A stretch of DNA of 16,536 bases from Candidatus Omnitrophota bacterium. Lineage in GTDB: Bacteria > Omnitrophota > Gorgyraeia > Gygaellales > Profunditerraquicolaceae. A model generated the notes under the pieces. The model was given only the letters and a program-made list of their open reading frames with translations, was not told where the DNA came from and ran no database searches. The first letter of the stretch is position 1, and every line of letters begins with the position of its first letter. The stretch covers positions 1 to 16,536 of the forward strand of contig JAUYDL010000060.1 in NCBI GenBank assembly GCA_030691865.1, written 5' to 3'. Below are positions 5,970-13,632 of the stretch, in pieces. Made by a program: the position numbers and the translations under genes.

Positions 5970-6298
5970 GCTATCAACATAAAGATCTAGCTGCAGGCCG
6001 CTGGAGCCAGCTATCATTCTTTGAGCAAATGGCAAATATCGGCAGCGAGGTTGAGCGAGCGCTTAACTGGCGCTCAAAGCATAATGTTGCCTATTGTCAA
6101 CAAGCTTTCGAGCGTTCTCTTGAGTTAATAGATTTGACCTTGGATAGCGTTAAGGGCTTTGCTCGCCTTAAAGAAGTTGCCCGTTTACGAGAAGTAATTG
6201 CAGATTATTTCTTCGGAACAAACCAGTTTATCTCTACGGAAGAATCATTAAGGAAATACTTCTTAAACTTCACTTACGCTGCGCGCAGAAATCATTAG
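5966..6298 (+). CDS. Conserved small helical protein of unknown function, coupled to DUF5674
   Basis: This protein of 110 residues is mostly helical by composition, with no signal or membrane segment. It opens with YQHKDLAAGRWSQLSFFEQM and continues with IGSEVERALNWRSKHN, then AFERSLELIDLTL, a charged ARLKEVARLREVIADYF helix and an aromatic end (YFLNFTYAAR). I recognise this as a recurrent hypothetical family in candidate-phylum bacteria but know of no assigned role. The 4-nt overlap with DUF5674 and their shared promoter point to a joint function, possibly a complex or a toxin-antitoxin-like pair, though I see no defining toxin motif. It ends in TAG, which shows that TAG is a real stop in this genome. 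Confidence 0.75.
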   Translation: MSYQHKDLAAGRWSQLSFFEQMANIGSEVERALNWRSKHNVAYCQQAFERSLELIDLTLDSVKGFARLKEVARLREVIADYFFGTNQFISTEESLRKYFLNFTYAARRNH

Positions 6299-6321
6299 TT
6301 TCCTAGTCAAAAAAACCGGAC

Positions 6322-6386
6322 ATGCCTAGACGCGTCCCGCTTTCAGCGGGACTTGCTCGGCATAGTGCTGAGCGAAGTCGAAGCAC
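6322..6386. repeat. REP-like double hairpin
   Basis: Two adjacent palindromes. Outer atgcc/ggcat arms (6322-6326, 6359-6363) enclose a perfect gtcccgct/agcgggac stem (6334-6341, 6345-6352). Then comes gtgctgagcgaagtcgaagcac (6365-6386). The second type is a short dispersed palindrome seen in many environmental genomes. They may end the DUF5674 transcript, although no T-run follows. Confidence 0.6.
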
Positions 6387-6422
6387 AAAACGGACAAAAT
6401 TTACATCTTTTTAGTGTGTAGT

Positions 6423-6488
6423 TTGACTTTCTAATCCGCTGTGATGGGATATCTACCTGTCGGTAGACAGGTATTGCAGCGGGTTTTT
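6423..6488 (+). promoter_or_regulatory. Terminator hairpin with embedded promoter (module G)
   Basis: TTGACT (6423-6428), a 16-bp spacer and TGGGAT (6445-6450), the weakest -10 of the three, overlap the left arm (6433-6445) of a 13-bp hairpin (right arm 6473-6485, then five T). Compared with module B, T1620-A1662 is replaced by G6438-C6480, a compensatory base pair. The loop repeats ctacctgtcggtagacaggt. Only the KSN part of the boundary peptide is seen here, so the rest of the repeat is missing. Confidence 0.55.
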
Positions 6489-6514
6489 ATCAAGATAGGT
6501 AACCTGAAAGGCAA

Positions 6515-7447
6515 ATGGCGGCAACCGGCAAGAAAACACTCAGCATTATATTTATCGGAGCATTATTAATTTGCGGGTCATATTTTGCTTACCGATATTA
6601 TATTCATCTCCGGGAGGCCAAGAGGCAACAGGTTATCCTCGAACAAAGAATGGCTGCTTGGCAGGTACTTAGGCAGAAGTTAACTAATGAAATAAAGCGA
6701 TTTAAAGGTGAGGCTGGTATTGTGATCAAGGATCTGCGGTTTAATTGGGAGATTTCCTATAATAAAGACAGGTTGTTTCCTTCAGCAAGCCTGGCTAAGA
6801 TACCCATTATGTCCGCCTGTTTTCTTGCTTCTGAAGAAGGCAGGATCAAGCTTGATCGCCAGGTTGTCTTAAAGAGCAGTGATAAACTTCCCGGCTCAGG
6901 CATATTAAAGGATATCCGGCCCGGCGTTACTTTTACCGTAGAAGAATTAATTGGGCTTATGGTTTATGACAGTGATAATACTGCTACGAACATACTCACC
7001 AATATGGTAGGCATCGATTATTTAAACAGTGTTTTTAATTCCCTGGGATTAAAGAACACCAATCTTTCAAGAAGGGTTGCTGATTTTAGCTTAAGAAACC
7101 GGGGTATCGAGAATTATACGACTGCTGAAGATATAGCTTTGCTATTGGAGCAGATTTATCGCAGGAGCCTAATCAGCAAGGATCTCTCTGAGAAATGTCT
7201 TAGAGTTTTAAAATTACAACGCGTTAACGACCGTATCCCAAAATATTTACCGGTTGATGTCACCATCGCCCATAAGACGGGTTTAGAGCGTAGTGTCTGC
7301 CATGATGCGGGAATAGTATTTAGTTGTAAAGGCGATTTTTTAATTTGCGTGTTGACCAAACATGCAAATCCAAACGCTGTTGCCTCCAAGAATTTTATCG
7401 CCAGAGTGGCATTAGATACTTATGTTTACTCTGAACAAGCTCCGTAA
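6515..7447 (+). CDS. Membrane-anchored class A beta-lactamase-fold serine hydrolase
   Basis: This 310-residue protein has one N-terminal transmembrane anchor (about 9-27) and a short linker with coiled-coil character (32-62). The rest is a penicillin-recognising domain facing the periplasm. The three motifs are present and well spaced: S92-L-A-K95 (nucleophile and base), S153-D-N155, and K254-T-G256. The omega-loop region (about 184-203, SRRVADFSLRNRGIENYTT) lacks the ExxLN signature carrying Glu166 of true class A enzymes, so efficient beta-lactam hydrolysis is doubtful. A peptidoglycan-related or esterase role is an alternative. The ATG at 6515 has a modest gaaagg site and follows promoter module G. 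The two genes downstream are signalling genes separated by a 133-bp gap, so it is probably monocistronic. Confidence 0.8.
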   Translation: MAATGKKTLSIIFIGALLICGSYFAYRYYIHLREAKRQQVILEQRMAAWQVLRQKLTNEIKRFKGEAGIVIKDLRFNWEISYNKDRLFPSASLAKIPIMSACFLASEEGRIKLDRQVVLKSSDKLPGSGILKDIRPGVTFTVEELIGLMVYDSDNTATNILTNMVGIDYLNSVFNSLGLKNTNLSRRVADFSLRNRGIENYTTAEDIALLLEQIYRRSLISKDLSEKCLRVLKLQRVNDRIPKYLPVDVTIAHKTGLERSVCHDAGIVFSCKGDFLICVLTKHANPNAVASKNFIARVALDTYVYSEQAP

Positions 7448-7580
7448 GTAAATTCACCATGAGAAGCAAATTGATGCGTTTTTGTTTTAATTATAGAATA
7501 GAGGTGTAGGGTTTTAATTTTTTGCCTAAGACAGGCAGCGTGAAATTATTTGGTAAAATCAATAGACAAATGCAGGGCTA

Positions 7581-8453
7581 TTGATAAAATATATGCACAG
7601 TGTTGCCGAAGGCTTGCTGGTGGTAGATGCTCAAGGTAGAGTGGTGGTGATGAATCCCGCTGCGGAAAGGCTTCTGGGAGTTGCCAGAAAAGATAAGATT
7701 GGTAGACCTGTAGATGAAAGCCTTAGGGAAGAACAACTGGTGTCTCTGGTTAAGGATTCCAAAAACAAAGAAGGTAAAGAGATTGAATTATTTAGCCAGA
7801 ATAATGAAACAAGCAAGACTATAAGAACCAGCAGTGCAGTCATCGAAAATGAGAATGGCCAGACCGTAGGTATGGTTTCTGTTTTAAGCGACATCTCTAA
7901 ATAGAAAGAAATAGACCGGCTAAAAGCGAGCTTTGTTGCAAACGTAACTCATGAATTGCGAACACCTTTAGTCTCTATTAATAAAGCTATAACCTTTCTT
8001 CTTAGCAACACTGGGAGCAAGCTCTCAGATAGTCAACAGCAGTTTCTTTTGATTGCCTCCAAGAACTGTAAGAGATTAAGCCTCTTGATTAATGATTTGT
8101 TGGATCTTGCGAAACTTGAAGCAGGCAAGATGAATATTGTTTTAACCGCCTGCTCTATTGATAAAGTTATTAGTGAATCTATCGAAGGGTTGAATGCCTG
8201 GGCAAATGCGAAATCCGTGGCAATTGTGAATAAGGTTCAGGCAAATTTGCCACAGGTTAAGATAGATCCGGATAAAATAATTCAGGTTTTAAATAATCTG
8301 ATTGGTAATGCGATTAAATTTACTCCGAATAATGGCACAATCACTGTGGAGGCTAAATTGCATAATGACCGGGAGGTGGTAGTTAGCGTGCAGGATACCG
8401 GAGTGGGAATTGCCAAGGATGAATTATTAAAAGTTAATCATAATAATAAATAA
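7581..8453 (+). pseudogene. Decayed PAS-domain sensor histidine kinase
   Basis: One continuous frame is interrupted by a single TAG (7902-7904). Before it lies a PAS domain (VAEGLLVVDAQGRVVVMNPA, ending GMVSVLSDISK). After it, without any loss of homology, comes the dimerisation and phosphoacceptor domain (SFVANVTHELRTPL, phospho-His at codon 124), then an N-box (NNLIGNAIKFTP) and a G1 box (DTGVGIA). The protein stops soon after G1, so the F and G2 boxes of the ATPase domain are missing. The usual N-terminal sensor or membrane region is absent too, and the only starts are TTG at 7581 or ATG at 7593, with no good ribosome site. It cannot encode a normal kinase. A sequencing or assembly error could explain the TAG but not the truncated end. 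Its partner regulator lies 12 nt downstream. Confidence 0.75.
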
Positions 8454-8465
8454 GGAGGTCGACCC

Positions 8466-8855
8466 ATGGATGGTACAAGTATTAGGGTACTCGTAGTTGA
8501 TGATGAAGCTGATTTTAGAAATCTTATGACATTCTGGCTTGAGTCTAAAGGTTATAAGGTGATCACCGCCGCAGACGGTAAAAGTGCCATTGAACTGGTA
8601 AAACAGAAAAAAGCGGATATTGTTTTTATGGATTTAAGAATGCCGATTATGGACGGGGTTGATGCGTTGAAGAATATCAGAACCTTTGATGCGAATACGC
8701 CGATAATAATTACCAGTTCATACATTGCTGATCCAAAAATACAGGAAGCCAGATCTCATGGTATGTCCGGAGTATTTTATAAGGGAGCGGATTTTGATGC
8801 GAGTTTGCCTCTGTTGGAAGCGGTACTCAGAACACATAGAAATCTTAAAAAATAA
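8466..8855 (+). CDS. Single-domain response regulator (CheY-like receiver)
   Basis: This 129-residue receiver domain stands alone, with no output domain. The acidic pocket is D12-D13, the phosphoacceptor is D56 (VFMDLRMP), Thr83/Ser84 ends strand 4 and K106 (FYKGAD) is the conserved lysine, so phosphorylation chemistry looks intact. A strong AAGGAGG (8452-8458) lies 7 nt before the ATG and overlaps the stop of the broken kinase, a typical kinase-regulator operon layout. With the kinase inactive, it would need another phosphodonor or be on its way to loss. Such regulators usually work through protein contacts (Spo0F, CheY or DivK-like). Confidence 0.9.
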   Translation: MDGTSIRVLVVDDEADFRNLMTFWLESKGYKVITAADGKSAIELVKQKKADIVFMDLRMPIMDGVDALKNIRTFDANTPIIITSSYIADPKIQEARSHGMSGVFYKGADFDASLPLLEAVLRTHRNLKK

Positions 8856-8944
8856 TTATTTAAACTTAAAATAAATTCCTGCGCAGCCAAAGATCTTGCC
8901 CTAAAAGCTTGCCTTATTTTTGCCTTTTTTGTCCTGCATTGAGG

Positions 8945-8950
8945 TATAAT
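8945..8950 (+). promoter_or_regulatory. -10 box upstream of purU
   Basis: A perfect TATAAT within ttgaggtataat, the same 10-nt context as before the DUF5674 gene (tgaggtataat at 5610-5620). The -35 region is poor (tgcctt). The leader to the purU start would be about 68 nt and contains a palindrome. Confidence 0.4.
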
Positions 8951-8970
8951 GATTTTAATTAAGGGAGGAG

Positions 8971-8993
8971 CCTCGTTCGCTTCGCTCACGAGG
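8971..8993. repeat. Short palindrome in the purU leader
   Basis: cctcgt (8971-8976) and acgagg (8988-8993) enclose tcgcttcgctc. This is a dispersed REP-like element type. It is followed by attttac, so a weak terminator or attenuator effect is possible but not demonstrated. Confidence 0.5.
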
Positions 8994-9024
8994 ATTTTAC
9001 TGGGTGAAACTTAAAGGAGGAGAT

Positions 9025-9867
9025 ATGCGTAAATTCATTCTATTGTTTCAATGCCAAGACCGCAAAGGGATTGTGGCTAAAATTTCGGGTTTTATCCTTA
9101 AAATCGGCGGTAACATCATTACCGCTGATCAACACAGCACGGATCCAGAGGGTGGGTATTTTTTCATACGCGTTGAGTTTGTCCTGGATAATGACCAGCA
9201 TAGCCGCCAGAGCCTGGTTTTGGCTTTTAAGCCAGTGGCGCAAGAGTTTGGCGCCAGCTGGAATCTTTATGACCGGGCAGAAATTTTACGGATGGGAATT
9301 TTTGTATCCGAACCCGATCATTGTTTAGTAGATTTATTGTATTTATGGAACGCCGGAGAACTAAAGGTAAAAATCCCTTTTGTCCTGAGTAATTGCGAAA
9401 AACACCGTAAATTGGTAACCGGGTATAATCTTCCGTTTTATTACGTACCGGCAAATAAAGATAACCACCGTGAGCCAGAATTATTGTCTTATGCCCTTGG
9501 CGCAACTGATTTCCTGGTGCTGGCGCGTTATATGCTGGTACTTTCGCCGGATTTTCTGCAAAAATATAATAAAGATATAATTAATATCCATCATGGGTTT
9601 TTACCTTCCTTTAAAGGTGTTGACCCCTACGGCCAGGCGCTTAAAAAAGGGGTTAAGGTTATCGGTTCAACCGTCCATTTTGTGAATAAACAGCTTGATG
9701 AAGGGCCGATAATTGCTCAAGAGGTTGAATATGTATCGCATAAGGACAATCGCCAGGATTTAATAAGGAAAGGAAAGCATGCGGAAAAAAAGTCATTGGC
9801 GCATGCGCTATCCAGTTATATCGATTACCGGATTATTAAACACGAAAATAAAACAATCGTTTTTTAA
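9025..9867 (+). CDS. purU: Formyltetrahydrofolate deformylase
   Basis: This 280-residue protein is the length of E. coli PurU. It hydrolyses 10-formyl-THF to THF and formate in the cytosol, balancing one-carbon units and supplying formate for purine synthesis. An N-terminal ACT domain (about 3-80, FQCQDRKGIVAKISGFIL) is followed by a formyltransferase-fold domain (87-275). The catalytic set is visible: N187 and H189 in INIHHGFLPSF and D225 in LDEGPIIAQEVE, with GVKVIGSTVHFV between. The ATG at 9025 has AAAGGAGG 4 nt upstream and is preferred over an in-frame GTG at 9004. The gene is convergent with ispH. The glycine/methionine feedback seen in E. coli acts through the ACT region, but whether it applies here is unknown. 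Confidence 0.92.
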   Translation: MRKFILLFQCQDRKGIVAKISGFILKIGGNIITADQHSTDPEGGYFFIRVEFVLDNDQHSRQSLVLAFKPVAQEFGASWNLYDRAEILRMGIFVSEPDHCLVDLLYLWNAGELKVKIPFVLSNCEKHRKLVTGYNLPFYYVPANKDNHREPELLSYALGATDFLVLARYMLVLSPDFLQKYNKDIINIHHGFLPSFKGVDPYGQALKKGVKVIGSTVHFVNKQLDEGPIIAQEVEYVSHKDNRQDLIRKGKHAEKKSLAHALSSYIDYRIIKHENKTIVF

Positions 9868-10001
9868 AAGCAAAGGCTGATGCAGGGCTAAAAGGGGCTG
9901 GAGATTGGCTAAAAAAAATAGCGATTGTCGACGCAGGGTAGGCACCCTGGCAACGGCAGCCAGGTCAGTCAAAGATGGCTATGATGTAGCGGTAGACAGC
10001 A
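9868..10001 (+). other. Convergent intergenic stretch with coding-like fragments
   Basis: Two plus-strand frames look faintly protein-like: KAKADAGLKGAGDWLKKIAI (from 9867) ending at TAG, then after a frame slip VGTLATAARSVKDGYDVAVD ending at TAG 10016-10018. They could be the remains of a small gene, or chance. A 6-bp hairpin cctggc/gccagg (9946-9964) without a T-run may separate the convergent purU and ispH transcripts. Confidence 0.25.
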
Positions 10002-10847
10002 TCAAGCAGGACAGATAGTTTTGATTTTTGCGATAACATCTTTGATGCTTGATTCCGGAGTAGAGGCGCCCGCGGTAATCCCCACGCTTTTAGCGTTATC
10101 TAACCAGCTTTTCTTTATTTCTTTAGCCGAGTTAACCCAATAGCTATTTGGATTTAGAGATTTTGATATTTCATAAATTCTCTTAGTGTTAGCGCTTGTC
10201 TTTGAGCCGATAATAATCATTACTGAGTTTTCTAGCGGCATAGCCTTGGCTTCATTTTGCTTTATTCTGGTGGGATTACAGATGGTGTTATGGAAAGCAA
10301 TTTTTGGAATATATTTACGTAGTAATTCCAAGATTGCCAGTACATTATCCAGGTTTTGAGTTGATTGTACGACAATGCCGGCCTTGGCGATTTTTTTTAT
10401 TTTTCCCAGAGGCATATTCTGGAGTTTATCGATTACCATGGCTTTAGATTTAAGTTGTCCGACAATCCCCATGACCTCATCATGCCTTTTGTCTCCGATG
10501 ATAATTATCCGATAATCCTGATTTTCCAGTTTGCGGGCAATCTTGTGAATTTCTTTTACCATTGGACAAGTGGCATCGATAATTCTGTAGCCTAGTTTTA
10601 ATGCCTGCTCTAAAGTATGCCTGGAGCAGCCATGTGCCCGGATAAGCAAGGTTTTACATTCTCCCGAAGATAGCCGCCTAATTTTTTTGATTCCCGTTTC
10701 CCGAATCTGCCTAACCACTTCTTCATTGTGCACGATATCTCCGAGCATAAATACAGATTTCTCTGATTTTGCGGTTTCTAAAGCAGTGGTAATTGCTTTT
10801 TTTACTCCGAAACAAAACCCGGCGGATTTAGCTAAATTTATTTTCAT
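10002..10847 (-). CDS. ispH: 4-hydroxy-3-methylbut-2-enyl diphosphate reductase
   Basis: This 281-residue IspH catalyses the last step of the non-mevalonate pathway, reducing HMBPP to IPP and DMAPP with a [4Fe-4S] cluster. The three cluster ligands are present: C12 (GFCFGVKKA), C94 (DATCPMV) and C190 (NTICNPT). The substrate-binding and proton-transfer residues H40, H73 and H122 with E124 (RHDEVMG) fit the family, as do T163 (QSTQ) and the C-terminal ITAGASTPESSI. The gene is slightly short but complete. The ATG has AAGGA about 9 nt upstream. It lies 101 bp downstream of the prenyltransferase gene on the same strand, so IPP and DMAPP supply and their use are probably co-transcribed. Confidence 0.95.
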   Translation of the reverse strand: MKINLAKSAGFCFGVKKAITTALETAKSEKSVFMLGDIVHNEEVVRQIRETGIKKIRRLSSGECKTLLIRAHGCSRHTLEQALKLGYRIIDATCPMVKEIHKIARKLENQDYRIIIIGDKRHDEVMGIVGQLKSKAMVIDKLQNMPLGKIKKIAKAGIVVQSTQNLDNVLAILELLRKYIPKIAFHNTICNPTRIKQNEAKAMPLENSVMIIIGSKTSANTKRIYEISKSLNPNSYWVNSAKEIKKSWLDNAKSVGITAGASTPESSIKDVIAKIKTICPA

Positions 10848-10948
10848 AAATATTTTTCCTTCCCATTTATTGCCAGCCCGTCTGTAGCCTTAGAGAAAAG
10901 CCCTCCATAATGCGCCAACATCCCCTTTGCGCCGGTTCAGAAGATTAG

Positions 10949-11989
10949 TTAGATCTTAAGGATTTTTTGGGAAAAATTATCCAGCGTCTGTTTGTATTTT
11001 TGATCCATGCTTAAGCTATGGATTTGATTTAGCGCTTGGGTGTAGAGATATTTTATCTGATCTTGCGCGTAAGACAGAGCGCCGGTATCGGTAATGATCG
11101 AGCGCATTTTGATCAGTTCGGTGTCTTTGGTAACTTTGTTTTCCATAATTTTTTTGATCATCAGTCTGTCTTTTTTGCCGGCGTGGTTAAAAGCATACCA
11201 GACCAGTAAAGTTCTTTTGGCTTCCTTAATATCCGTAAGGTTAGATTTACCGATTTCTTTAACTGCTCCGAATGTCCCGATGATATCATCTTTAATCTGA
11301 AAGGCCCTTCCTAAAAGCATGCCGTATGAATACAGCTTTTTAATTTGATGGGGTTTTGCTCCGGCTAATGTGGCGCCCATGGTCAGCGGAGAGGCGAAGG
11401 TATAATTGGCAGTCTTATAATCATAAATTTTGTAAATATCCTGCCGGGTGACTCTTTCGATAGGTTTAATCCCGAGCAACAGCTCGATAAATTCTCCGCT
11501 GCCGGTGTATAAGGCTGCTAGAAATAGTTTTTTTAACGCCTCCTCCTTACGGCGCATATTTTCTCTGACGGCCAGAAAGGCATCCAGGGCCATGGCGTAC
11601 ATCACATCGCCGGCCACGATGGCTAAATCTTCTCCGTTAAATTTAACTTTTTTCTTTTGCCCCAGATAATTCCCGAGCAAGGCATGCATGGCAGGTTTAC
11701 CGCGGCGCTTATCGTTTTTATCGATAATATCATCGTGGACGAGCAGGAAATCGTGCAGTAGTTCTAAAGACAGGGCGCTGCGGTAGAGCCCGGGGGGCGT
11801 TTTTTTAGAGAAGCCCAGATAGCCGATACAGAATAATATCGGCCTGACTCTTTTGCCATCGCGGCAGATAAACTCTTTGATATTTTTAAAAAGGACAGGT
11901 GAGAGCTTGTTTAGGGAGTATAATTTGTTGACTGAGCTGATATAGACGTGCAGCTCTTTTTCGATCTTATTTTTTATTTTCAAAAACAT
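10949..11989 (-). CDS. Trans-isoprenyl diphosphate synthase (FPP/GGPP-type)
   Basis: This 346-residue all-alpha prenyltransferase condenses IPP with allylic diphosphates. The first Asp-rich motif is D86-D87-I-I-D90 (LLVHDDIIDKNDKRRG) and the second is in QIKDDIIGTFG (D234-D235). The GKRVRP block (45-50) binds IPP. Phe81, five residues before the first Asp, is the position that limits chain length in archaeal-type GGPP synthases, so a C15-C20 product is more likely than a long quinone tail; this is inference. The start at 11989 has no good ribosome site, and a possible promoter lies immediately upstream. It heads the minus-strand pair with ispH and diverges from the thioredoxin-DsbD gene. IspA/IdsA-like naming would be premature without a phylogeny. 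Confidence 0.9.
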   Translation of the reverse strand: MFLKIKNKIEKELHVYISSVNKLYSLNKLSPVLFKNIKEFICRDGKRVRPILFCIGYLGFSKKTPPGLYRSALSLELLHDFLLVHDDIIDKNDKRRGKPAMHALLGNYLGQKKKVKFNGEDLAIVAGDVMYAMALDAFLAVRENMRRKEEALKKLFLAALYTGSGEFIELLLGIKPIERVTRQDIYKIYDYKTANYTFASPLTMGATLAGAKPHQIKKLYSYGMLLGRAFQIKDDIIGTFGAVKEIGKSNLTDIKEAKRTLLVWYAFNHAGKKDRLMIKKIMENKVTKDTELIKMRSIITDTGALSYAQDQIKYLYTQALNQIHSLSMDQKYKQTLDNFSQKILKI

Positions 11990-11994
11990 AGTTT

Positions 11995-12023
11995 ATGCTA
12001 ACATATAAGGAGTAATTATGCAA
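11995..12023 (-). promoter_or_regulatory. Possible leaderless promoter of the prenyltransferase-ispH operon
   Basis: On the minus strand TTGCAT (12018-12023), a 17-bp spacer and TAGCAT (11995-12000) end 5 nt before the ATG. The match is moderate. It lies back-to-back with the promoter of the divergent gene at 12044. Confidence 0.35.
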
Positions 12024-12043
12024 ATATTTTGGCAAAGGATTTA

Positions 12044-12071
12044 TTGACTATTGAACTTGGTGTGCTATATT
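12044..12071 (+). promoter_or_regulatory. Leaderless promoter of the thioredoxin-DsbD operon
   Basis: TTGACT (12044-12049), a 16-bp spacer and TATATT (12066-12071), with the ATG beginning 7 nt after the -10 box. No Shine-Dalgarno site is possible, so initiation should be leaderless. Confidence 0.6.
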
Positions 12072-12078
12072 TAATACC

Positions 12079-13251
12079 ATGAATAAAATAAAACGATATT
12101 TTTTTATCTTTTTATTACTAATTTTGCTTTTACCGGCAAAAATTCTAGCCGATGATACCTCCAAACCGGCTAAGCTTATTATTTTTCATTCACCTGGCTG
12201 TCATCAGTGTATTCAGGCTAAACAGGAGGTAATGTCGGGCATCGAGAAAGAATTTAAAGATAAGATTATTTTTGAATATCGTGATGTCAGCCAATTAGAG
12301 AATTATAAGATGTTTTTGGGCTTATTGCAGGGAAACAAGCAGGGCCTTAAATTTCAGATTCCGCTTTTTTATCTGGGGGGTAAGTTTTTGACTGCCGAGG
12401 GCAAGCTTGGCGATAACCTGCGGAATTTTATTGCTGCCGGGATAAAAAGAAATTCAGTCTTAGGATTAAATCCGGTGGATTTAGTGGCCTACTTTAAAAC
12501 CTTTGTTCCGGCGGCAGTTGTTTTTGCCGGACTTAGCGACGGGATTAATCCCTGCGCTTTTACGGTTATCGTATTTTTTATTTTTTTTCTTGCTCTGCAG
12601 GGATACCGCAAAAGAGAGCGTATTTTAATCGGTTTGGCATTTATCCTAGCGGTATTTCTGACTTATTTAGGCATTGGCTTGGGGATTTTTAATTTCTTCT
12701 ACCGTTTTGCGGGGTTTTGGGTAGTTACGCATTTATTGAATATAATTATCGGAACTTTGAGTATAATGTTTGGAGTTTTTGCAATTTATGATTTCATAGA
12801 ATTTAAAAAGACAGGTTCTACCGAGGGGTTGATCCTGCAGTTGCCTAAGCCGATTAAGGAGCGTATTCATAAAATAGTAGGTTTTTTTTACCGTAAGAGC
12901 CTTCAGGAAAAACAGGAAAAATCAAAGCCTGCTTTAGGCAGGCTCCTGCTTAGCGCTCTGGTTACCGGATTTTTAGTTTCGCTCTTAGAGGCGGTTTGCA
13001 CTGGCCAGGTGTATCTACCAACGATATCTTTTGTTCTAAAATCTACCACGCTTAAACTTCAGGCTTTAAGTTATCTTCTGTTGTACAATATTATGTTTAT
13101 CGTGCCGCTGATCGTGATTTTCGTATTGGCACTTCTGGGCACTAGTAGCCAGCAATTTTCTGACTTTTTAAAAAAGCATCTGGGGTTAATTAAAATTCTG
13201 ATGGCTATTCTGTTTTTTGGTTTAGGGATATATTTACTTTGGAAGGTTTAA
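12079..13251 (+). CDS. Thioredoxin-fold/DsbD (CcdA-like) membrane thiol-disulfide reductase
   Basis: This 390-residue fusion starts with a signal or anchor segment (7-24) and a thioredoxin-like domain (about 30-125) with a redox pair C41-H-Q-C44 (SPGCHQC). A DsbD-type membrane domain follows, with about six hydrophobic segments (near 142-172, 182-206, 214-238, 286-310, 328-353, 368-388). It holds the two cysteines expected of that transporter: C159 in GINPCAFTV and C307 in EAVCTGQVYLP. By family logic, electrons move from cytosolic thioredoxin through the membrane cysteines to the extracytoplasmic CxxC. The domain order (thioredoxin first) is the reverse of the E. coli DsbD C-terminal arrangement. 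The charged loop at 240-285 is probably cytosolic. It heads an operon with DUF1573 (1-nt overlap) and M48. Confidence 0.85.
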   Translation: MNKIKRYFFIFLLLILLLPAKILADDTSKPAKLIIFHSPGCHQCIQAKQEVMSGIEKEFKDKIIFEYRDVSQLENYKMFLGLLQGNKQGLKFQIPLFYLGGKFLTAEGKLGDNLRNFIAAGIKRNSVLGLNPVDLVAYFKTFVPAAVVFAGLSDGINPCAFTVIVFFIFFLALQGYRKRERILIGLAFILAVFLTYLGIGLGIFNFFYRFAGFWVVTHLLNIIIGTLSIMFGVFAIYDFIEFKKTGSTEGLILQLPKPIKERIHKIVGFFYRKSLQEKQEKSKPALGRLLLSALVTGFLVSLLEAVCTGQVYLPTISFVLKSTTLKLQALSYLLLYNIMFIVPLIVIFVLALLGTSSQQFSDFLKKHLGLIKILMAILFFGLGIYLLWKV

Positions 13252-13628
13252 TGCGCAGGGGAATAATTTTATTTTTGTTGGGCTTTTTTATTCTTCAGTT
13301 TGCCTATGCAGAAAAAGAAAAGGTTTATCCTAATGAGTGGGATTTCGGCAAGGTCAAGCAAGGAACGGTTTTAAAGCATGATTTTATACTTAAAAACGAG
13401 GTTAATGATATTTTAAGAATAAATAATATCCATACCTCTTGCGGATGTACTGCATCAGAGTCAGATAAGAAATCTTTAATGCCGCAAGAAAGCACAACCA
13501 TTAAAGTAACTTTTAATTCACATGGGTATTCGGGGCCGGTTACACAATTCGTATATGTTCATACCGACAATACGGATCTGGCAATAATAAAATTTACAAT
13601 TAAAGCCCAAATAGTAAAGGAGGATTAA
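13251..13628 (+). CDS. Exported DUF1573 protein
   Basis: This 125-residue protein starts at an ATG overlapping the previous stop (TAATG), a coupled start preferred over a TTG at 13239. It has a signal peptide (hydrophobic 5-18, AYA cleavage near residue 20) and an Ig-like DUF1573 domain. The visible signature is WDFGKVKQGTVLKHDFILKN, then the conserved TSCGCT (residues 62-67) and a beta-rich end with VTFNSHGYSGPVTQFVYVHT. The domain is thought to mediate binding in the periplasm, but no activity is established. The two cysteines of the CGC motif next to a thiol-disulfide transporter gene make them a plausible redox substrate, which is inference. Confidence 0.85.
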   Translation: MRRGIILFLLGFFILQFAYAEKEKVYPNEWDFGKVKQGTVLKHDFILKNEVNDILRINNIHTSCGCTASESDKKSLMPQESTTIKVTFNSHGYSGPVTQFVYVHTDNTDLAIIKFTIKAQIVKED

Positions 13629-13632
13629 TCAG

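Noticed and set aside
7902..7904. TAG recoded as an amino acid (alternative code or pyrrolysine) in the kinase
   Set aside because: TAG is a genuine stop for the gene ending at 6298, and the kinase is also truncated at its C-terminus, so decay or sequence error explains it better.
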